64,000 nt of DNA from Oryzisolibacter sp. LB2S (GTDB taxonomy: Bacteria; Pseudomonadota; Gammaproteobacteria; Burkholderiales; Burkholderiaceae_C). The stretch is taken from contig NZ_CP160388.1 of the NCBI RefSeq assembly GCF_040732315.1, positions 718,501 to 782,500 of the forward strand. The letters are read 5' to 3'. The translations under genes and the position numbers were made by a program. Position 1 is the first letter of the stretch. Every line of letters starts with the position of its first letter. Of the stretch, positions 1 through 8,368 are shown piece after piece. The notes beneath the pieces were generated by a model. It made no database searches, was not told the origin of the DNA, and saw only the letters and a list, made by a program, of their open reading frames with translations.

Positions 1-1212
1 AGCGCCATGGACATGTATGAGAAGGGCATTCTGCTCGCCAGCATCCCGGGCGCCATCTGGCTGGGCTGGTTCTGGCGGCCGCTGCGCATCCTGATGCTGG
101 CCGTCGCCGCCTGCTCGCTGCTGGCCATAGGCCTGTACCAGAACAATGGCGTGGGCGACCTCACGCGCTCCGAGACGGTGTTCGGCCTCAAGTACTTCCT
201 GTCGAGCCAGTCCGCCATTCTGTGGATGAGCATGCTGTTCTTCATGAGCACGGTGTTCTACTGGGTCGGCATGTTCTCGCGCGGCCAGGGCCAGACCATG
301 ATGCGCATAGGCTCGCGCATCGCCTGGGTGGCCGTGGCCCTGGCGCTGATCGGCACCATGGTGCGCTGGTACGAGAGCTACCAGATCGGCCCCGACATCG
401 GCCATGTGCCGGTGAGCAACCTCTACGAGGTGTTCGTCATGTTCTGCTGGATGACGGCCCTGTTCTACCTCTACTACGAGCAGCAGTATCAGACGCGCGC
501 GCTCGGCGGCTTTGTGATGCTGGTGGTGAGCGCCGCCGTGGGCTTTCTGCTGTGGTACACGGTGGTGCGCGAGGCGCACGAGATCCAGCCCCTGGTGCCG
601 GCCCTCAACAGCTGGTGGATGAAGCTGCATGTGCCCGCCAACTTCATCGGCTACGGCACGTTTGCGCTCTCGGCCATGGTGGCGTTCGCCTACCTCATCA
701 AGCAGCAGGCGCAGGAGACGCGCTGGTACAAGCTCGCGCCGCTGTGGCTGCTGGGCGTGGTGCTGTGTTTCGAGCCCATCGTCTTCCGCCAGGGGGCGAC
801 CGAGGGCGGCAGCGCCTACTGGATGGTGTATTTCGGCATCTCGGCGCTGATCGTGGCCGGCATTCTGCTCGCGCGCCGGCGCATCGCCGAGGGCCTGCCC
901 GCGCTGCAGGTGCTTGACGACGTGATGTACAAGTCCATCGCCGTGGGCTTTGCCTTCTTCACCATCGCCACCGTGCTCGGCGCGCTCTGGGCGGCCGAGG
1001 CCTGGGGCGGCTACTGGAGCTGGGACCCCAAGGAAACCTGGGCACTCATCGTCTGGCTCAACTACGCGGCCTGGCTGCACATGCGCCTCATGAAGGGGTT
1101 GCGCGGCACCATGTCGGCCTGGTGGGCGCTGGTCGGCCTGGTCGTCACGACCTTTGCCTTCCTCGGCGTGAACATGTTCCTGAGCGGGCTGCACAGCTAC
1201 GGTGCGCTGTAA
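1..1212 (+). CDS. ccsB: Cytochrome c biogenesis protein CcsB (ResC/CcsA type), 5'-truncated by the window edge
   Basis: Multi-spanning inner-membrane protein of System II cytochrome c maturation; with its ResB-type partner it carries haem to the periplasm and attaches it to apocytochrome CXXCH sites. The frame is open from base 1. The first ATG (base 7) leaves only six bases before it, with no ribosome site visible, so the true start probably lies outside the window. About 400 residues are visible, with at least eight hydrophobic helices. The haem-binding WWD signature (WGGYWSWDPKETW) lies about 333 residues after that ATG, with conserved histidines around it. The ResB partner, usually just upstream, is not in view. 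Family assignment is firm; only the start is uncertain. Confidence 0.93.
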   Translation, partial: SAMDMYEKGILLASIPGAIWLGWFWRPLRILMLAVAACSLLAIGLYQNNGVGDLTRSETVFGLKYFLSSQSAILWMSMLFFMSTVFYWVGMFSRGQGQTMMRIGSRIAWVAVALALIGTMVRWYESYQIGPDIGHVPVSNLYEVFVMFCWMTALFYLYYEQQYQTRALGGFVMLVVSAAVGFLLWYTVVREAHEIQPLVPALNSWWMKLHVPANFIGYGTFALSAMVAFAYLIKQQAQETRWYKLAPLWLLGVVLCFEPIVFRQGATEGGSAYWMVYFGISALIVAGILLARRRIAEGLPALQVLDDVMYKSIAVGFAFFTIATVLGALWAAEAWGGYWSWDPKETWALIVWLNYAAWLHMRLMKGLRGTMSAWWALVGLVVTTFAFLGVNMFLSGLHSYGAL

Positions 1213-1257
1213 AAATGTGAGCTGCTGCCGTATGTTCTGTGGAACTTTGACGGTGTA

Positions 1258-1302
1258 TTGAGTTTCAGAGTGCCAACTGGCATGCGCTGGCAGCTATTGT
1301 TT
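1258..1302 (-). repeat. Degenerate copy of the dispersed GATAGCTGC intergenic repeat
   Basis: On the minus strand this reads AATAGCTGCCAGCGCATGCC followed by a tail ending CTCTGAAACTC. It matches the core and tail of better copies at 16557, 29113 and 51397. It fills most of the gap between ccsB and msrP. It is the weakest copy, and only the family resemblance supports it. Confidence 0.45.
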
Positions 1303-1333
1303 TTGCGGCCGGCAGCCGTTTTGGAGGCATTCC

Positions 1334-2329
1334 ATGCACATTCCCAACCGCCACAACGGCTTCGATCACCCGCGCGCGAGCGAGATCACGCCGCGCCCCG
1401 TCTATGAAGAGCGCCGCGCCCTGCTGCGTCTGCTGGCCGCGGGTGCCGGTGGGGCGGCACTTGCCGCTTGGGCCGGGCGCGAGGCGCTGGCCCAGCAGGG
1501 CCGCCCGGGCAGGCTGGCTGCGCTGCCCGGTGCGCGCTCTGCCGTCGCGGGCGCCGTGACCATGGAAAAGCTCACGGACTACAAGGACGCGAGCAGCTAC
1601 AACAACTACTACGAGTTCGGCACCGACAAGTCCGACCCCGCGCGCAACGCCCATACCCTGAAGACGCGGCCCTGGACGGTGGAGGTCGAGGGTCTGGTCG
1701 CGAGGCCCCGGCGCTTCGACATCGACGAGCTGCTGAAACTGAGCCCGCAGGAGGATCGCATCTACCGCCTGCGCTGCGTGGAGGGCTGGTCCATGGTCAT
1801 TCCCTGGGTGGGCTATTCGCTGGCTGAGCTGATCCGCCGCGTGCAGCCCCTGGGCAGCGCCAAATATGTGGAGTTCGTCACCCTGGCCGACAAGTCCGTC
1901 ATGCCTGGCGTGGGCAGCCGCATCCTCGACTGGCCCTACACCGAGGGCCTGCGCCTGGACGAAGCCATGCACCCGCTGACCCTGCTGGCCTTTGGCATGT
2001 ATGGCGAGGTGCTGCCGGGCCAGAATGGCGCGCCGGTGCGCATCGTCGTGCCCTGGAAGTACGGCTTCAAGAGCGCCAAGAGCATCGTCAAGATCCGCTT
2101 CACGGAGCACGAGCCGGCGACCGCCTGGAACAAGGCCGCGCGCAACGAGTACGGCTTCTACTCCAACGTCAACCCCGACGTCGATCACCCGCGCTGGAGC
2201 CAGGCGACGGAACGTCGCATCGGCGAGGGCGGGCTGTTTGCCAAGCGGCGCAAGACCGAGCTGTTCAACGGCTACGAGACCCAGGTCGGCCAGCTCTACG
2301 CCGGCATGGACCTGCGCAAGAACTACTGA
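1334..2329 (+). CDS. msrP: Protein-methionine-sulfoxide reductase catalytic subunit MsrP (YedY)
   Basis: Periplasmic molybdopterin oxidoreductase that reduces methionine sulfoxide in oxidised envelope proteins, taking electrons from the haem membrane protein MsrQ. The 331-residue product has a Tat-type leader: twin arginine in [12 protein letters not shown] near residue 30, a hydrophobic alanine-rich stretch, then an ALAQQ cleavage region. The molybdenum-ligating cysteine is Cys148 in the [10 protein letters not shown] segment, and the family's [15 protein letters not shown] and PWKYGFKS segments are present. msrQ follows 13 bases after the stop, giving the standard msrPQ operon. Length and motifs are typical. 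Confidence 0.95.
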   Translation: MHIPNRHNGFDHPRASEITPRPVYEERRALLRLLAAGAGGAALAAWAGREALAQQGRPGRLAALPGARSAVAGAVTMEKLTDYKDASSYNNYYEFGTDKSDPARNAHTLKTRPWTVEVEGLVARPRRFDIDELLKLSPQEDRIYRLRCVEGWSMVIPWVGYSLAELIRRVQPLGSAKYVEFVTLADKSVMPGVGSRILDWPYTEGLRLDEAMHPLTLLAFGMYGEVLPGQNGAPVRIVVPWKYGFKSAKSIVKIRFTEHEPATAWNKAARNEYGFYSNVNPDVDHPRWSQATERRIGEGGLFAKRRKTELFNGYETQVGQLYAGMDLRKNY

Positions 2330-2342
2330 TAAAGAACGACGG

Positions 2343-2987
2343 ATGTCCACCCGCGGCCCCCTGCACGCCGTCGCCATGCACGCCGTGGCCAAGCCCGTGC
2401 TGCACCTGCTGTGCCTGCTGCCCCTGGCCTGGCTGGTGTATGCCGCGGCCGCGGATGGCCTGGGTGCCAATCCGGCCGAGGCGCTGATCCGATCCCTGGG
2501 CGACTGGACGCTGCGCCTCTTGTGCCTGACGCTGGCCGTCACCCCGCTGCGCGTGCTGCTCGGCCTGCCCGCGCTGGCGCGCTTTCGACGCATGCTGGGC
2601 GTCTACGCCTTTGTCTATGCCGCGCTGCACCTGCTGGCCTACGCCTGGTTCGACATGGGGCTCGATGCGGGTGAGATCGCGCGCGACGTGGCCAAGCGCC
2701 CCTTCATCCTGGTGGGCATGTGCGCGTTCACGCTGATGCTGGCGCTGGCCGCGACCTCGTTCAACCGCGCCATACGCTGGCTGGGCGGGCGCCGTTGGCA
2801 GCGGCTGCACCGCAGCGTGTATCTGATCGCGCTGCTGGCGCTGCTGCATTTCTTCTGGATGCGCGCCGGAAAGAACGACTTTGCCGAGGTCTTTGTCTAC
2901 GCGGCCATCGTCGCCGTGCTGCTGCTGGCACGGGTGGTGCTGTTCCTCGGGCACAGGCTGCAGGTAGGAAAGCTATCAACAAGATAG
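2343..2987 (+). CDS. msrQ: Haem-binding membrane subunit MsrQ (YedZ)
   Basis: Inner-membrane b-type haem protein of 214 residues that passes quinol or flavin electrons to MsrP. It has about six hydrophobic segments and the ferric-reductase-like family histidines (YAALHLLAY, RLHRSVYLIALLALLHFFW). The start is the ATG 13 bases after the msrP stop; the same frame is open further upstream inside msrP, but that part is shadow. The last codons (GKLSTR then TAG) are read through AAGCTATCAACAAGATAG, the leading edge of a dispersed intergenic repeat, so the C-terminal residues and stop codon seem to come from the repeat. Confidence 0.93.
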   Translation: MSTRGPLHAVAMHAVAKPVLHLLCLLPLAWLVYAAAADGLGANPAEALIRSLGDWTLRLLCLTLAVTPLRVLLGLPALARFRRMLGVYAFVYAALHLLAYAWFDMGLDAGEIARDVAKRPFILVGMCAFTLMLALAATSFNRAIRWLGGRRWQRLHRSVYLIALLALLHFFWMRAGKNDFAEVFVYAAIVAVLLLARVVLFLGHRLQVGKLSTR

Positions 2988-3038
2988 CTGCCGACGCTTG
3001 TGGAATCTGCCTTGTAGGCCGATTTGGCTTTAAGTCTC
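2978..3038 (+). repeat. Dispersed GATAGCTGC intergenic repeat overlapping the msrQ stop
   Basis: Contains AAGATAGCTGCCGACGCTTG and a tail GGCCGATTTGGCTTTAAG, matching the family core and the tail seen at 51397. It spans the msrQ stop codon and lies between the convergent ends of msrQ and the di-iron protein gene. Confidence 0.6.
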
Positions 3039-3846
3039 AGGCGCGATGCGTCAGCGGCTCGAGGCGGCCCGTGGGCAGCTGGTAGGCGCGGTCGTCGAAC
3101 AGGTCTATGCCGCAGGCGAGCCCGTCGAGCCAGTCGAAGAAGTCATTGATGGCCCGCTTGCCCATGATGGGCGCGCCATGCTGTGGGGCGATCAGCGCGA
3201 TGTCCAGCCCGCGCGCCATGCGCGTCCACAGCCGCAGGATCTTGTTGGAGACCATGTAGCGGCGGTGAAAGCCCTCCATGCGTGGGATGTGTGCGGCGAG
3301 GTCGGTGACGGGCACGCGCGCCTCGGGGCCCGTTGTCATGGAGACGCCCAGATCCCCGGAAAACAGGATGCGACTGACCGGGTCGTAGAAGTGGAAATTG
3401 CCCTCGGAATGCATGAAGTGCGCGGGCAGCAGCACCAGTTCGCTCTGCCCCAGCGGCAGGTGGCCGCCGGCGTCCGGCACGGCGAGGATGCGGTTCTCGG
3501 TCTTGCCGACCTTGGTGAAATGCGGGGCGAAACGCTCCCACACGCGTGAGATGACCAGCGTGGCCCGGGTGCTGGTGAGCCAACGGTCGAGCGAGGCAAT
3601 GATGTCCGGATCGGCATGCGAGGCCAGCAGATACGACAGCTTGTGCGGCGGGAAATGCTGGGACATGCCCATGAACAGCTCGTTGAAGGCCAGGTTGCCG
3701 CCCGGGTCGAGGATGGCGCCCGTGCCGTTGTCGACGATCAGGAACTGGTTGGCCTGCACGGCCTGGCCATCCTCCTCGATCAGGTCGGTGAACATCAGGC
3801 AGGCATGGCGCTTGTCGCGGTACAGCTCTAACGGCGTGAGGGGCAT
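3037..3846 (-). CDS. MBL-fold oxygen-binding di-iron domain protein (ODP-like)
   Basis: A 269-residue stand-alone metallo-beta-lactamase-fold protein of the type related to the di-iron half of flavodiiron proteins. Metal-ligand segments are visible: ASHADPDI (near residue 75), LPAHFMHSEGNF (near 145), FSGDLG (near 163) and APQHGAPIMG (near 223). There is no flavodoxin domain, so it is not a complete NO or O2 reductase. Relatives bind O2 at the di-iron site and can serve as oxygen sensors or oxidoreductases. The ATG at 3846 is chosen; an in-frame TTG at 3864 has no ribosome site. A perfect FNR-type box upstream fits an oxygen-related role. Exact function is unknown. Confidence 0.82.
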   Translation of the reverse strand: MPLTPLELYRDKRHACLMFTDLIEEDGQAVQANQFLIVDNGTGAILDPGGNLAFNELFMGMSQHFPPHKLSYLLASHADPDIIASLDRWLTSTRATLVISRVWERFAPHFTKVGKTENRILAVPDAGGHLPLGQSELVLLPAHFMHSEGNFHFYDPVSRILFSGDLGVSMTTGPEARVPVTDLAAHIPRMEGFHRRYMVSNKILRLWTRMARGLDIALIAPQHGAPIMGKRAINDFFDWLDGLACGIDLFDDRAYQLPTGRLEPLTHRA

Positions 3847-3861
3847 GCGAACGGAGGAGAA

Positions 3862-3888
3862 CAAAAACGGCGCAATGGTAATTGCGCC
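3862..3888 (-). terminator. Rho-independent terminator of lysA
   Basis: On the minus strand, perfect 8-base arms GGCGCAAT and ATTGCGCC enclose TACC and are followed by GTTTTTG. It lies 65 bases after the lysA stop and just before the next gene on the same strand. Its loop also holds the possible -10 (TACCAT) of that gene's promoter. Confidence 0.6.
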
Positions 3889-3916
3889 GGAAGGGTCATT
3901 GCTTGATGTTTATCAA
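3875..3916 (-). promoter_or_regulatory. FNR/ANR-type box with correctly spaced -10 before the di-iron protein gene
   Basis: TTGATGTTTATCAA (3903-3916) is a perfect TTGAT-N4-ATCAA site centred at 3909.5. On the minus strand a TACCAT hexamer sits at 3880-3875. If it is the -10, transcription starts near 3868 and the box is centred near -41.5, the class II activator position. The site is seen directly; promoter use is inferred. Confidence 0.6.
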
Positions 3917-3953
3917 GTAAAAATATGTATCACAACGCAGATGGCGACGGGCG

Positions 3954-5234
3954 TCACGGCAACAGCCTTTCGCTGCGGTAGATGTCGCTCACGCCCTCGC
4001 GCGCGCGGATCACATGTGCGGCGGCACCGTCGACCAGCACCTCGGCCGGACGTGGCCGGGTGTTGTAGGTGCTGCCCATGGAGCTGCAGTACGCGCCCGT
4101 GGACAGCACGGCCAGCAGGTCGCCCGGGGCCACGGCCAGACTGCGCTCGCGTCCGAGCCAGTCGCCGCTCTCGCAGATCGGGCCGACCACGTCATACATC
4201 TGCTGCGGCGCCTGCGCTTCGGCCTGGAGCGGGACGATGTCGTGATAGGCCTGATACATCGCCGGGCGGGGCAGGTCGTTCATGGCGGCGTCGACGATGC
4301 AGAAGTTCTTCTGCTCGCCGGGCTTGAGGTACAGCACCTCGGTCAGGCACACGCCCGCATTGCCCACCAGGGAACGGCCGGGCTCGATCATGATCTGGCG
4401 ATCGCCGTAGCCGCGCGCATCGAGCTTGGCCAGCAGCTTGGCCCACAGCACATCGGCCGCGGGCGGCGTGTCGCCGTTGTAGTCGATGCCCAGGCCGCCG
4501 CCAAAGTCGATGTGGTGGATGGCAACGCCCGCAGCCTCGATGGCGGCGACCAGGTCCAGCAGGCGGTCCATGGCGTCGAGGTAGGGTGTCTCCTCGGTGA
4601 TCTGCGAGCCAATGTGGCAATCGATGCCGACCACGCGCAGGCCCGGCAGGGCGGCGGCGCGGCGGTAGATGTCCACCGTGCGCTCGTGGGCAATGCCGAA
4701 CTTGTTGTCCTTGAGGCCGGTGGAGATGTAGGGATGGGTCTTGGCGTCCACGTCGGGATTCACGCGGATGCTCACCGGGGCGCGCAGGCCCATGGACTGG
4801 GCGACGTCGCTGAGCACCTCGAGCTCGGCCTCACTCTCGACGTTGAAACAGCCGATGCCGGCCTCGAGCGCCTGGCGCATCTCTGCGCGGGTCTTGCCCA
4901 CGCCCGAAAAGATGACCTTGGCCGGATCACCGCCCGCGGCGATCACGCGCGAGAGCTCGCCGCCCGAGACGATGTCAAAGCCGCAGCCGTGGCGCGCAAA
5001 CAGCTGCAGCACGGCCAGCGAGGAGTTGGCCTTCATCGCGTAGCAGATCTGCACCTTGCGCCCGGCAAAGCCGCGCTGGTAGGCGGCAAGCGCCTGCAGC
5101 ATGGATGCCTTCGAATAGACATACAGCGGAGTGCCGTGCTCCTGCGCCAGATCCGACAGGCGGCGGTCTTCGAGATAAAGGGCTTGATCGCGGTAATGCA
5201 GCTGAGGGTGGCCGGGCAGGGGGCGGGAGGTCAT
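3954..5234 (-). CDS. lysA: Diaminopimelate decarboxylase
   Basis: Last step of lysine biosynthesis: PLP-dependent decarboxylation of meso-diaminopimelate. The 426-residue product has normal length for the family. The PLP lysine is Lys68 in CYAMKANSS; other landmarks are HIGSQI, the glycine-rich GGGLGIDY, EPGRSLVGNAG and the C-terminal CESGDWLG segment. The start overlaps the lptM stop by four bases (ATGA), so the two are translationally coupled. A strong terminator follows. Confidence 0.96.
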   Translation of the reverse strand: MTSRPLPGHPQLHYRDQALYLEDRRLSDLAQEHGTPLYVYSKASMLQALAAYQRGFAGRKVQICYAMKANSSLAVLQLFARHGCGFDIVSGGELSRVIAAGGDPAKVIFSGVGKTRAEMRQALEAGIGCFNVESEAELEVLSDVAQSMGLRAPVSIRVNPDVDAKTHPYISTGLKDNKFGIAHERTVDIYRRAAALPGLRVVGIDCHIGSQITEETPYLDAMDRLLDLVAAIEAAGVAIHHIDFGGGLGIDYNGDTPPAADVLWAKLLAKLDARGYGDRQIMIEPGRSLVGNAGVCLTEVLYLKPGEQKNFCIVDAAMNDLPRPAMYQAYHDIVPLQAEAQAPQQMYDVVGPICESGDWLGRERSLAVAPGDLLAVLSTGAYCSSMGSTYNTRPRPAEVLVDGAAAHVIRAREGVSDIYRSERLLP

Positions 5235-5437
5235 GGACGGGATGATGGTGCGGTAGAGGGTGTGGCGGGCGCAGGCGCGCGCGTGGCGGCCGGGTTGAGC
5301 GTCTCGGGAAGGGTGGCGCGCTGCGCTGCCGCGGGTTCCGTCGGCAGATACAGCGGGCCGCGCTGCCCGCAGCCCATGGCTGCCACGCTCAGTGCAAGGG
5401 GAATGGTCCTGACTAGAATTTGGCGGGCTCTCAACAT
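5231..5437 (-). CDS. lptM: LPS translocon maturation chaperone LptM (YifL-type lipopeptide)
   Basis: A 68-residue small lipoprotein. Hydrophobic residues after a short basic start lead to the lipobox AAMGC, and the mature part begins [10 protein letters not shown], the signature of the LptM/YifL family that helps assemble the LptD-LptE LPS translocon. The rest is a proline/alanine/threonine-rich tail. The family commonly sits next to lysA and cyaY, as here. The start at 5437 is fixed by the signal peptide; the frame continues upstream but would put charged residues before it. No Shine-Dalgarno is visible and a TACAAT lies six bases before the ATG, so the message may be leaderless. Confidence 0.88.
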   Translation of the reverse strand: MLRARQILVRTIPLALSVAAMGCGQRGPLYLPTEPAAAQRATLPETLNPAATRAPAPATPSTAPSSRP

Positions 5438-5443
5438 ACGCAA

Positions 5444-5449
5444 ATTGTA
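5444..5449 (-). promoter_or_regulatory. Candidate -10 of lptM-lysA (TACAAT)
   Basis: TACAAT on the minus strand, six bases before the lptM ATG, would place the start of transcription on or beside the A of the start codon. No clear -35 is visible, and the hexamer lies against the divergent cyaY start. Confidence 0.35.
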
Positions 5450-5779
5450 ATGACCGACCTGGAATTCATGGACCGCGCCGAACAACTGCTGCTCGCCGTG
5501 GAGCAGGGCTGCGACCGCATCAACGACGCCACCGATGCGGATCTGGACAACCAGCGCTCGGGCGGCATGGTCACCATCATGTTTGCCAACCGCAGCCAGA
5601 TCGTGATCAATCTGCAGCGGCCTCTGCATGAGGTCTGGATGGCTGCGCAGTCCGGCGGCTATCACTATCGCTTTGACGGCACACGCTGGGTGGACACCAA
5701 GGGGGGTGAGGAGTTCTTCGCGGCGCTGAGCCGTGACGCCAGCCGTCAGGCCGGCATGGCGCTGCGGTTCACGGCATGA
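5450..5779 (+). CDS. cyaY: Iron donor protein CyaY (bacterial frataxin)
   Basis: Small acidic frataxin of 109 residues that binds iron and modulates the IscS/IscU iron-sulfur assembly machinery. It begins [14 protein letters not shown]; the acidic first helix ([20 protein letters not shown]) and the central beta segment [17 protein letters not shown], then QPLHEVW-like and GGYHYRF segments, are diagnostic. The start codon is only 12 bases from that of divergent lptM, so its promoter must lie inside lptM; TAGAAT at 5414-5419 is a possible -10. A terminator follows the stop. Confidence 0.95.
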   Translation: MTDLEFMDRAEQLLLAVEQGCDRINDATDADLDNQRSGGMVTIMFANRSQIVINLQRPLHEVWMAAQSGGYHYRFDGTRWVDTKGGEEFFAALSRDASRQAGMALRFTA

Positions 5780-5784
5780 GGGGT

Positions 5785-5804
5785 GGCCCCTGGCGGGGCC
5801 TTTT
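5785..5804 (+). terminator. Rho-independent terminator after cyaY
   Basis: GGCCCC and GGGGCC arms around TGGC, followed by TTTT. It starts a few bases after the cyaY stop and faces the convergent end of mrcA. Confidence 0.65.
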
Positions 5805-5862
5805 CATGTCGAGGGAGGGCGTCGGCTCATGATCCCCCTGCGCCTCTTGGTTGGCGAGCTGC

Positions 5863-8244
5863 TCAGTTGCGAAACAGATCCAGGATGCGGTTGCGCTCCT
5901 CAGGGGCTGGGGCCACGGTGGGATCAGCGGGCGCGGCCGCATCCATGCCGAGGCTGGCCACGCCGGCGCTGTGCGCGTACTCGTCGTAGAACCATTCGCC
6001 GCTCACATTGACCACGCCGGGAGGCACGGTGGGTTCGGCCACGGGCACGCCCTTGAGCGCCTTGTCCATGAAGCTGATCCAGATCGGCAGTGCCAGGCCA
6101 CCGCCCGTTTCGCGGCTGCCCAGGTTGCGCGGTTGGTCGTAGCCAATCCACGTCACGGCGGACAGCGTGGGCTGGAATCCCGCAAACCATGCATCGACGG
6201 AGTCGTTCGTCGTGCCCGTCTTGCCGTACAGGTCGGGGCGCCTGAGCGTGGCCTGCGCGCGTGCGGCCGTGCCGCTGCGCGCCACCTCCTGCAGCAGGCT
6301 GTCCATGATGAAGGCGTTGCGCGCGTCGATGGCGCGCGGGTTGCTGGATACGGGCGGGGGTTCGAACTGCGACAGGATGCGCCCCTTCTGGTCGGTCACC
6401 CGCGTGATCAGATATGGGTTGATGCGATAGCCGCCATTGGCAAACACGGCATACGCCGTCGCCATCTGCAGCGGCGTCACCGAACCCGCCCCCAGTGCCA
6501 TGGTCAGATAGGGCGGGTGCTTGTCGGCGTCGAAGCCGAAGCGGCTCACCCATTCCTGTGCAGTCTTGGGACCCACGGCCTGGAGCACGCGGATGGAGAT
6601 CATGTTCTTGGATTTGGCCAGGCCTCTGCGCAGCGTCATCGGGCCGTCGTACTTGCCGTCGTAGTTCTTGGGCTCCCACGGCTGGGCGCCGGTGGCGCCG
6701 GCACTGAAGAAGATCGGCGCGTCGTTGACGACGGTGGCGGGCGAGAAGCCCTTGTCGAGCGCGGCCGAATAGATGAAAGGCTTGAAGGCCGAGCCGGGCT
6801 GGCGCCAGGCCTGGGTGACATGGTTGAACTTGTTCTTGTCGAAGTCGAACCCACCCACCAGGGCGCGTATCGCACCCGTGCGCGGATCGACGGCCACGAA
6901 CGCCCCCTCGACCTCGGGCAGCTGGGTGATTTCCCAGGTCTTCTTAGGCGTCTGCACCACGCGTATCACGGCGCCGCGACGCAGCTTGATGTTGGGCGGA
7001 GCCTTGGGGCTCAGGCCCGACTGGGCCGGCTTGAGGCCGTCGCCCGTGATCTCTATTTCTTCGCCGTCGGCGCGAGCGGCCAGGATCCGCTTGGGAGTCA
7101 CGTCCAGCACGACGGCCGCGAGCACGTCGCCGTTGTCCGGATGGCTGGCCAGCGCATCGTCGATGGCATCCTCGACCTCGGCCGGATTGGTGGGCAGGGT
7201 CACGAAGCGCTCCGGTCCGCGGAAATGCTGGCGCCGTTCGTAGTCCATGATGCCCTTGCGCAGTGCCGTATAGGCGGCCTCCTGCTCGCCCGCGTTCAGC
7301 GTGGTGTAGACGTTCAGGCCACGCGTGTAGGCCTCGGCGCCATACTGGGCAAAGATGAGCTGGCGTGCCATCTCTGCCACATATTCGGCGTGGATGTGGG
7401 TGTTGCCCGTGGATGAGCGCAGTTTCAGGTCTTCCCGCTTGGCGGTCTCGGCCTGCTCGGCGGTGATGAAGCCGTTGTCCAGCATGCGCTCGATGATGTA
7501 GAGCTGGCGGATGCGGGCACGCTTGGGGTTGCTGATGGGGTTGAAGGCCGAAGGGGCCTTGGGCAGGCCGGCCAGCATGGCGGCCTCGGCGACGGTGATG
7601 GACTTCAGGGGCTTGCCGAAATAGGCCTCGGAAGCGGCCGCAAACCCGTAGGCGCGATTGCCCAAGTAGATCTGGTTCATGTAGATCTCGAGGATCTGGT
7701 CCTTGGTCAGCAGATGCTCGAGCTTGAACGTCAGCAGGATCTCATAGATCTTTCGCGTGAAGGTCTTCTCCGAAGTCAGATACACGTTGCGCGCCACCTG
7801 CATGGTGATGGTGGACGCGCCCTGACTCTTGGCGCGCCCCAGATTGGCCAGTGCGGCACGCAGCACGCCCTTGTAGTCCACGCCGCCATGTTCGAAGAAG
7901 CGCGCGTCCTCGATGGCCAGCACGGCGTTGGTCATCACGGCCGGAATCTCGGCAATCGGGGTCAGGTTGCGGCGCTCCTCGCCGAACTCGCCCAGCAGGG
8001 CGCCCTCGGTGGAATAAATGCGCAGCGGCAGCTTGGGCCGGTAGTCGGCCAGCTCGGACACGTCCGGCAGATTGGGGTAGGCCATGGCCAGGCCTATGCC
8101 CACGACCAGCACCGCAGCCAGCACCCCGGCCGCGCCAAGGCCCACGAGCCAGGCCACGGCACGCAGCAGCCAGCGCAGCCAGCGCGGCGAATGCGAATGG
8201 CGGGGGGCCTTGGGGGTGGGGGAGGATTCCTGTGAATGCGGCAT
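5863..8244 (-). CDS. mrcA: Penicillin-binding protein 1A (class A bifunctional PBP)
   Basis: Inner-membrane peptidoglycan synthase of 793 residues with glycosyltransferase and transpeptidase activities. A basic cytoplasmic start is followed by one membrane helix (about residues 26-55). The GT51 domain has the catalytic AIEDARFFEHGG segment near residue 110 and QVARNVYL. The transpeptidase domain has the active-site serine region AKSKNMISIR and the KTGT motif in YGKTGTTNDSVDAWF. The ATG at 8244 is preferred; a TTG three codons upstream is the alternative. Its divergent position relative to pilM is the conserved arrangement, here pushed apart by an insertion sequence. Confidence 0.95.
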   Translation of the reverse strand: MPHSQESSPTPKAPRHSHSPRWLRWLLRAVAWLVGLGAAGVLAAVLVVGIGLAMAYPNLPDVSELADYRPKLPLRIYSTEGALLGEFGEERRNLTPIAEIPAVMTNAVLAIEDARFFEHGGVDYKGVLRAALANLGRAKSQGASTITMQVARNVYLTSEKTFTRKIYEILLTFKLEHLLTKDQILEIYMNQIYLGNRAYGFAAASEAYFGKPLKSITVAEAAMLAGLPKAPSAFNPISNPKRARIRQLYIIERMLDNGFITAEQAETAKREDLKLRSSTGNTHIHAEYVAEMARQLIFAQYGAEAYTRGLNVYTTLNAGEQEAAYTALRKGIMDYERRQHFRGPERFVTLPTNPAEVEDAIDDALASHPDNGDVLAAVVLDVTPKRILAARADGEEIEITGDGLKPAQSGLSPKAPPNIKLRRGAVIRVVQTPKKTWEITQLPEVEGAFVAVDPRTGAIRALVGGFDFDKNKFNHVTQAWRQPGSAFKPFIYSAALDKGFSPATVVNDAPIFFSAGATGAQPWEPKNYDGKYDGPMTLRRGLAKSKNMISIRVLQAVGPKTAQEWVSRFGFDADKHPPYLTMALGAGSVTPLQMATAYAVFANGGYRINPYLITRVTDQKGRILSQFEPPPVSSNPRAIDARNAFIMDSLLQEVARSGTAARAQATLRRPDLYGKTGTTNDSVDAWFAGFQPTLSAVTWIGYDQPRNLGSRETGGGLALPIWISFMDKALKGVPVAEPTVPPGVVNVSGEWFYDEYAHSAGVASLGMDAAAPADPTVAPAPEERNRILDLFRN

Positions 8245-8270
8245 AGGGCTCAATCGGCAAGCAACTCCGC

Positions 8271-8276
8271 ATTATA
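8271..8276 (-). promoter_or_regulatory. Candidate -10 of mrcA (TATAAT)
   Basis: A consensus TATAAT on the minus strand, 26 bases before the mrcA ATG. No good -35 is seen at 16-18 bases. It lies about 90 bases from the IS end, so the insertion should not have disrupted it. Confidence 0.4.
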
Positions 8277-8368
8277 AAAATGCGGCATTTACCCATTTCT
8301 GGTGACGTGAGATGGGCTGCTCCGCCAGGACCGCCCCGAGTTTGCCGACAACGCTTCGGCCAGCTAGC

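Noticed and set aside
3847..3864. TTG start for the di-iron protein six codons before the ATG
   Set aside because: No Shine-Dalgarno on the minus strand and it overlaps the terminator T-run; ATG 3846 is more plausible.
5851..7416. Plus-strand open frame opposite mrcA
   Set aside because: Shadow of the PBP1A coding region; the translation is histidine/glycine-rich with no domain.
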